Origin: Akkermansiaceae bacterium UBA985
GTDB taxonomy: Bacteria > Verrucomicrobiota > Verrucomicrobiia > Verrucomicrobiales > Akkermansiaceae
Length of the DNA stretch: 11,195 nucleotides
Assembly (NCBI GenBank): GCA_002292185.1
Contig: DBBL01000155.1
Span: forward strand, 8,869-20,063
Direction: 5' to 3'
Every line of letters starts with the position of its first letter. Within the stretch, counting starts at the first letter, position 1. Of the stretch, positions 7,069-11,195 are shown one piece after another. Under the pieces are notes generated by a model. It saw only the letters and a program-made list of their open reading frames with translations. It was not told the origin of the DNA and did not search any database. The position numbers were made by a program, and so were the translations under genes.

Positions 7069-7791
7069 ATGAGAATCGCACTGTTCAGTGACATCCACGC
7101 CAACCTTGAAGCTTTAGATGCCGTCTTAGCTGACGCTGCTGCACAAGGTTGCGATAGTCACATCTGCTTAGGAGACATTGTTGGCTACAATGCGGATCCG
7201 GTTGCCTGTATTGAGCGCGTTCAAGCCCTCGGATGCCCCGTCATCAAAGGCAATCATGACCAAGACAGCGCTAGTGACAGCTCACTGGAGATGATGAATT
7301 CGAATGCCGCTGAAGCCATACGATGGACTCGTGAGCAGCTCAGCCCCGAGCAGCGCACATGGCTCGCTCGCTTGCGATTAGTTCGACTAATTCAAGACTT
7401 CACTGTTGTTCACTCAACACTCGATCAGCCTACATCGTGGAACTATGTAACCAATAAATTCGATGCGATGGCCAATTTCTCTTACCAGGTAACGTCCGTC
7501 TGCTTCTACGGGCATACTCATGTGCCTCGTGTATTTGTTAGTGACAATCGTGTCCATGAAGTTCCCGCTGAATCTATTGTTATTGAAGCTGAAACTAAGT
7601 ATTTCATCAACACCGGTGCGGTAGGACAACCACGTGACGGTGATTGGAGGGCATCTTATTGCATTTACGACACGGATCGGAAAACCGTTCACTTCCGCCG
7701 TATCGAATACGATATTCAAACAGCACAGGCGAAAATCATTGCAGCAGGGCTTCCTGAATTCCTAGCTGAAAGGCTGGCACAAGGTCGCTAA
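7069..7791 (+). CDS. Calcineurin-like metallophosphoesterase, YfcE/MJ0936-like
   Basis: This encodes a 240-residue cytoplasmic phosphoesterase with a complete two-metal centre: DIH (8-10), GDIVGY (35-40), GNHD (61-64), His115 in VVHSTL, and GHTH (148-151). It then has NTGAVGQPRDGD (181-192), the usual ending of the small YfcE/MJ0936-type enzymes. Members hydrolyse phosphodiesters or phosphomonoesters with Mn or similar metals; the natural substrate here is unknown, so I assign no gene name. The first ATG at 7069 gives the standard MRIALFSDIHAN start but lacks a Shine-Dalgarno sequence. It is a single gene on the plus strand after a 150-bp gap, converging on the Nudix gene 12 bp away. Confidence 0.93.
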   Translation: MRIALFSDIHANLEALDAVLADAAAQGCDSHICLGDIVGYNADPVACIERVQALGCPVIKGNHDQDSASDSSLEMMNSNAAEAIRWTREQLSPEQRTWLARLRLVRLIQDFTVVHSTLDQPTSWNYVTNKFDAMANFSYQVTSVCFYGHTHVPRVFVSDNRVHEVPAESIVIEAETKYFINTGAVGQPRDGDWRASYCIYDTDRKTVHFRRIEYDIQTAQAKIIAAGLPEFLAERLAQGR

Positions 7792-7800
7792 AATGACCTT
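7781..7800. terminator. Small dyad at the convergent metallophosphoesterase/Nudix junction
   Basis: AAGGTC (7781-7786) and GACCTT (7795-7800) form a 6-bp inverted repeat with an 8-nt loop that spans the metallophosphoesterase stop. On the plus strand it is followed by TCCCT, a poor T tract. The position between two convergent genes suggests a weak bidirectional terminator, but the evidence is thin. Confidence 0.25.
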
Positions 7801-7803
7801 TCC

Positions 7804-8187
7804 CTATGACGAGAATAGCGCCGTCCAGACAGGAACATCAGCCGGTGCCCATTTCAAGCTCCGACATTGATCCGGCGTGGCCCACATGATCTTAGTATGC
7901 TCTAGTGCAGTAGGTTCGCCACTGTTGATACTACAAATGAAGGGCAACAAGCGTATTGAATATTCAGGATAGTGGTGTTTTACTGCAGGCAACTGCTCAC
8001 CCACCTCAATCTCACATGCCAACTCCTCCATGATCTCTCGCTGCAGTGCTGATTGAGGATTTTCGTCGGCCTCCACCTTTCCTCCGGGAAACTCCCAGCT
8101 ACCCGCTAGTGCTTTACCCTCAGCACGCTTGCAAACGAGAAACCTGCCCTCTTGATCCATAATAACAGCGCAAACCACATCGAACAT
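7804..8187 (-). CDS. Nudix hydrolase, MutT-like
   Basis: This encodes a 127-residue Nudix hydrolase close in size and pattern to MutT (8-oxo-dGTP diphosphatase), which cleans oxidised nucleotides from the pool. The N-terminal strands VVCAVIMDQEGRFLVCKR and LAGSWEFPGGKVE are typical of the MutT group. The Nudix box runs from Gly36 through Glu42, Arg50-Glu51 and Glu54-Glu55, so all catalytic metal-binding acids are present. The box's usual Gly after EE-x is Ala57 (EELACEI). A MutT-like tail contains SIRLLPFICSINSGEP, EH and a W residue before the end. The substrate may be 8-oxo-dGTP or another nucleoside triphosphate; the sequence alone does not decide. An AGG-containing stretch (GAGGTAGG) lies about 9-13 nt before the ATG. 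It is divergent from the HTH-MBL gene across 43 bp. Confidence 0.9.
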   Translation of the reverse strand: MFDVVCAVIMDQEGRFLVCKRAEGKALAGSWEFPGGKVEADENPQSALQREIMEELACEIEVGEQLPAVKHHYPEYSIRLLPFICSINSGEPTALEHTKIMWATPDQCRSLKWAPADVPVWTALFSS

Positions 8188-8190
8188 GCT

Positions 8191-8207
8191 GTTGAACCTA
8201 CCTCAAC
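8191..8207. promoter_or_regulatory. Small dyad in the Nudix/HTH-MBL divergent spacer
   Basis: GTTGA (8191-8195) and TCAAC (8203-8207) form a perfect inverted repeat separated by 7 bp. It overlaps the candidate -35 of the HTH-MBL gene and lies close to the Nudix start. The size and position fit a small operator, but a 5-bp dyad can occur by chance. Confidence 0.25.
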
Positions 8208-8220
8208 TTTCTCTTACATA
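8192..8220 (+). promoter_or_regulatory. Candidate promoter of the HTH-MBL gene
   Basis: TTGAAC (8192-8197) and TACATA (8215-8220) are spaced by exactly 17 bp, with a good TTGA half and a weaker -10. Initiation would fall near 8226-8228, only a few bases before ATG 8231, so the mRNA could be almost leaderless, in keeping with the lack of a Shine-Dalgarno sequence there. Confidence 0.3.
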
Positions 8221-8230
8221 ACAACGATCA

Positions 8231-9019
8231 ATGTCTCTATCTCATATGCCTCTAGAAGACGATGTCTGTGACGTCATCGGCAAAGCCATGCACGGGCTTG
8301 GCCTGTCCCTTGCGCAACTCGCAAAAATAACAAATCTGCCGGAAGGTGATATTAACGCCGCACTCACAGGCCAATACGACGATCGTATACTTAAACAGAT
8401 GGCTGCAACTCTTGAGCTTTCCCCATCCGCCTTGATCGGCCTCCCTTCCTACCAGCCTGATGCTTCAGCACCTGATGGACTTGTCCGAATCGTCTCCCCA
8501 TTTGGTCACGCAGGGGTTAATGCATACCTCATCATCATGGGTCAGCATGCGCTAGCATTTGACACCGGAACTGATGCGGACCTTCTCATCGAATACCTTG
8601 AGCAACATCAATTAGTTTTGGATGCGCTTTACATCACCCACCGGCACCATGATCACATTGCGGGCATCCAACGTTTCGAGCAAACACGCATTATCTATCC
8701 TGAAGATACACAGCACGGCCAGACAGAAAATAGCCACTCTGGAAACAAACTCACAGCCATCGATGTAAGTGGCCACATGAATCCTGCCAAAGCTTATTAC
8801 TATGATGGGCTAAGTGTTCCCGTCTGTATTATTGGTGACAGTGTATTCGCCGGGTCTATGGGTAAAAGTCCCGACTCGGAGAGCTATAAGCTGGCTCTGA
8901 AAACAGCAAAAGAAAACCTAATGACCCTCTCCTCAAATACGGTATTGTGCCCTGGTCACGGCCCGTTGACTACCGTTGGCCTGGAGAAAGTGCATAACGC
9001 ATTTCTTGGCCTGATCTAG
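8231..9019 (+). CDS. HTH domain fused to a metallo-beta-lactamase-fold hydrolase
   Basis: This encodes 262 residues in two parts. Residues about 11-70 look like an XRE/lambda-repressor-type helix-turn-helix: LGLSLAQLAKITNLPEGDINAALTG, then a helix KQMAATLELSPSALIGLP. Residues about 85-262 are a glyoxalase II-like MBL domain. It carries HxHxDH as His137, His139, Asp141, His142 (THRHHDHIAG), a further His182 (SGHMNPA), Asp203 (IGDSVFAG) and His243 (PGHGPLTTV), the complete two-metal set. Known MBL relatives hydrolyse thioesters, lactones or phosphodiesters; the substrate here cannot be told. The HTH could bind DNA, making this a ligand-responsive or enzyme-coupled regulator, or could be a protein-interaction remnant. 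ATG 8231 is preferred; ATG 8246 would still keep both domains. There is no Shine-Dalgarno sequence. It converges on opcA with a 25-bp gap. Confidence 0.88.
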   Translation: MSLSHMPLEDDVCDVIGKAMHGLGLSLAQLAKITNLPEGDINAALTGQYDDRILKQMAATLELSPSALIGLPSYQPDASAPDGLVRIVSPFGHAGVNAYLIIMGQHALAFDTGTDADLLIEYLEQHQLVLDALYITHRHHDHIAGIQRFEQTRIIYPEDTQHGQTENSHSGNKLTAIDVSGHMNPAKAYYYDGLSVPVCIIGDSVFAGSMGKSPDSESYKLALKTAKENLMTLSSNTVLCPGHGPLTTVGLEKVHNAFLGLI

Positions 9020-9044
9020 CTAAAACAATGAGTGCTGATATGGA

Positions 9045-10160
9045 TCACACATCTTCCACTTCACAGCTACCATTCAGCTCTCCACCGAGAAGGTTTAAAA
9101 AATCGGGCATCACCGCGCGGTAGAGCGAGTTGTTGCCTCCTCTCGAGAGCTGATTCATGACGAGATCGGCTGAGTCATCACTATTAGAAGGTGTGCAACG
9201 CTCGATTTGATGTGAGCCAGCATGAAGCTCCTGGCGAATGTAAGGCGATCCGGCATCACGTGTGACCCTGACCTCACAGCGCGAAGATTTAAATTCCATC
9301 ATACCCACAGGTGCAGACAAAGGATCCGTTACAATAGTAACGACAACATCAGACCCTTCTGTTGTTTCGTAATGATAGACATCTCCATTGTCACTCCCCA
9401 GAGGCAGCTCTTTGCTCTGCTTCCAACCGGTCCTTTGAATCACCCATGCCAGCAGTTGTAACCCAGCCATACGGTGTTTGGGGTGCACCACTACCCGCAA
9501 CTCATTCATACGCTGAAGAGCACTCGCTGCCATCGGATCGTCAAACAATCCTGCCACTGCCATGCGAATCTGAGAACTGCGCGTCCACTCAATGTCCATC
9601 GGCAGAAGTGAATGTTCACTTTGCATTGCCTCACCGATACAGCCATAGGATTTCAGTGGATTTGCCCACTCCGAGCTATCGAAAATAAAACGATCAATGA
9701 GACTATATAGCCTTTCAGAAAACAAAGAGCTCAATTCGCCTTGCCACCAAAACACCAGCGGCAAATCACTGTTGAGGTGAGAGAACACGGTATTGCGCAA
9801 TCTACCGGTGGACTTTCCTGTCAGCTGAAAAGCTATTTGTTCACAACAAACACTTTTTCGGCCATGAGATAGGTGGCAATGTGCTGTTATCCACGCACGA
9901 ATTGATGCATCGGGATTATTACGGTCAACACCGATTAAAATAGCTCGGCAAGCATGCTCACGGGTAATGATCTGAACATGTTCGGAGTTTTTGATAATCG
10001 CTCCTCTTTGCTCAGAATAAACAGCTAGGTTAATGAGGGATGCGTTGGTGCTCGCTTTATCCTCCTCCCACAACAGGTGCAGTTCCTTATCAACATCAGC
10101 GATGGCGACCTCTTTACCGAGGGCCATGGCGTAATCATTGTCAGCGTAATCACTCATCAT
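9045..10160 (-). CDS. opcA: Glucose-6-phosphate dehydrogenase assembly protein OpcA
   Basis: This encodes 371 residues of OpcA, the partner that helps G6PDH assemble into active oligomers; the role was defined in cyanobacteria and the gene is also found beside zwf in actinobacteria. Visible family marks are a basic-aromatic HACRAILIGVD segment (69-79), the LPLVFWWQGEL motif (133-143), DSSEW (161-165), and MDIEWTRSSQIRMAVAGLFDDP (188-209). It lies 9 bp after zwf on the same strand, the expected pairing, so the two are surely one operon. A strong GGAGGAGG (complement of 10176-10183) sits inside the end of zwf, 15 nt before the start, rather far. Two adjacent ATG codons, at 10158-10160 and 10155-10157, are equally possible starts. 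No 6-phosphogluconolactonase gene follows. Confidence 0.93.
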   Translation of the reverse strand: MMSDYADNDYAMALGKEVAIADVDKELHLLWEEDKASTNASLINLAVYSEQRGAIIKNSEHVQIITREHACRAILIGVDRNNPDASIRAWITAHCHLSHGRKSVCCEQIAFQLTGKSTGRLRNTVFSHLNSDLPLVFWWQGELSSLFSERLYSLIDRFIFDSSEWANPLKSYGCIGEAMQSEHSLLPMDIEWTRSSQIRMAVAGLFDDPMAASALQRMNELRVVVHPKHRMAGLQLLAWVIQRTGWKQSKELPLGSDNGDVYHYETTEGSDVVVTIVTDPLSAPVGMMEFKSSRCEVRVTRDAGSPYIRQELHAGSHQIERCTPSNSDDSADLVMNQLSRGGNNSLYRAVMPDFLNLLGGELNGSCEVEDV

Positions 10161-10169
10161 GACGACTTC

Positions 10170-11195
10170 TTATAGCCTCCTCCATTTATGACCGTTCTTA
10201 CCCAATAAGTCATCTGCTTCCTTGGGGCCCCAGGTGCCGGCAACATACTCTGACATCACCGGTGGCAACTTGGACTGATGCCAAGCATGATGAATGTGAT
10301 CGATAAACTTCCACGCCTCCTCTACTTCGTCACGGCGTGCAAACAAGGTGGCATCCCCTGCCATAGAGTCCAACAGCAGGCGCTCATAGGCTTCTGGGCT
10401 ACCTTTGCCAAAACTTGTCGCGTAATGAAAGTCCATCTTCACAGGCTCCATACGCAGACTTGATCCCGGTATTTTAGAAACCATCCGCAGGGAAATCCCC
10501 TCATCGGGCTGTATTCTAATGACCAATACATTCCCTCCCGGGACACCGCCAGATAGGGCATTAAATAAGACCGTTGGTGGTTCTTTGAAATGGATTGATA
10601 TTTCTGTCGCTTTCTTAGGCAGCTGTTTTCCCATGCGCACATAAAACGGCACGCCACTCCAGCGCCAAGTATCAACAAGCACACGCATTGCCACATACGA
10701 TTCCGTCATCGACTCGGGATCTACGCGATCCTCTTCGCGATATCCGACAACATTCTCGCCATCAACATGACCGGCTATGTACTGGGCACGTACCACGTTA
10801 TCGGCCACAAGCTCAGGGGTATCCCACTGGCGAAGCGAACGCAGCACCTTTACCTTTTCGTCCCTGACCCCGTCAGCGGATAAATCAGTTGGCGGCTCCA
10901 TTGCGACCAAACTCAGCAGCTGCAACAAATGGTTTTGCACCATATCTCGCATTGCGCCTGCGCTATCATAATAAGCACCTCGCCCGCCTTCCATGCCAAG
11001 GTTTTCCGAGCAAGTAATCTGAATCTGCTCAATGCAGCGGTTATTCCATAGAGGTTCAAAAATCGCATTGGCAAAGCGAAGCACCATGATGTTTTGAGCT
11101 GTCTCTTTACCCAAATAATGGTCAATCCGATAAGTATCACGCTCGCGGAATGTTTTACTCACTACCTGATTGAGATGCTTGGCAGTGGGCAAATC
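10170..11195 (-). CDS. zwf: Glucose-6-phosphate 1-dehydrogenase, N-terminal part beyond the window
   Basis: This enzyme oxidises glucose-6-phosphate to 6-phosphogluconolactone with NADP, the first step of the oxidative pentose phosphate pathway. 341 residues to the TAA are visible and the frame is open to the right edge, so about 150 N-terminal residues, including the GxxGDLA nucleotide-binding loop, are missing. The substrate-binding and catalytic signature RIDHYLGKE is at visible residues 23-31, with catalytic His26. The second conserved histidine is His89 in MRDMVQNHLLQL, 63 residues on, about the spacing I recall for the family. NAIFEPLWN, GRGAYYDSAGAMRDM and PFYVRMGKQLP are further family blocks, and the C-terminus is of normal type. 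The visible start-like TTG at 11190-11192 is internal. It is followed by opcA after 9 bp. Confidence 0.97.
   Translation of the reverse strand, partial: DLPTAKHLNQVVSKTFRERDTYRIDHYLGKETAQNIMVLRFANAIFEPLWNNRCIEQIQITCSENLGMEGGRGAYYDSAGAMRDMVQNHLLQLLSLVAMEPPTDLSADGVRDEKVKVLRSLRQWDTPELVADNVVRAQYIAGHVDGENVVGYREEDRVDPESMTESYVAMRVLVDTWRWSGVPFYVRMGKQLPKKATEISIHFKEPPTVLFNALSGGVPGGNVLVIRIQPDEGISLRMVSKIPGSSLRMEPVKMDFHYATSFGKGSPEAYERLLLDSMAGDATLFARRDEVEEAWKFIDHIHHAWHQSKLPPVMSEYVAGTWGPKEADDLLGKNGHKWRRL

Noticed and set aside
9222..9688. Two overlapping plus-strand frames opposite opcA
   Set aside because: Antisense shadows of a well-matched opcA; products show no domain or plausible start signal.

Overview
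This is a bacterial chromosomal segment of mostly ordinary, densely packed genes with roughly balanced base composition. I see no mobile element, CRISPR array, tRNA or rRNA. The gene mix points to a PVC-group bacterium, most likely Verrucomicrobiota and possibly Opitutae/Puniceicoccales-like. The pointers are an exported prenyltransferase/squalene-oxidase repeat protein, a DUF6868-type small membrane protein, a GYF_2 protein, an Obg with a long insertion, and weak or absent Shine-Dalgarno sequences. The phylum call rests on remembered family distributions, not on a search.

Layout from left to right. Positions 3-1112 hold the 3' part of a gene for an exported alpha/alpha-barrel repeat protein. 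Two small plus-strand genes follow: a two-helix membrane protein (1313-1555) and a GYF_2 plus PH-like protein (1770-2405). Obg GTPase (2449-3504, minus) and ribosomal protein bS16 (3706-3963, plus) are divergent around a 201-bp spacer, and bS16 ends in a clear intrinsic terminator. Positions 4209-6918 form a tight three-gene operon: ABC ATPase, ABC-2 permease, and a membrane-anchored protein of unknown function. A metallophosphoesterase (7069-7791) converges on a MutT-like Nudix hydrolase (7804-8187, minus). That gene is divergent, over only 43 bp, from an unusual HTH plus metallo-beta-lactamase-fold protein (8231-9019). The right end is a minus-strand zwf-opcA operon (10160 back to 9045, and 11195 back to 10170), with zwf cut by the window edge.

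The clear functional units are the ABC exporter operon and the oxidative pentose phosphate pair, G6PDH with its OpcA partner. Obg and bS16 are ribosome and translation genes. Nudix and metallophosphoesterase are general nucleotide and phosphoester hydrolases. No gap between genes exceeds about 215 bp. The gaps at 1113-1312, 1556-1769, 4028-4208 and 6919-7068 hold no gene I can support, beyond the sites listed.

I do not see a convincing new multi-gene system. The most notable items are the unknown third gene of the ABC operon and the HTH-MBL fusion with a small dyad in its compact divergent promoter region.
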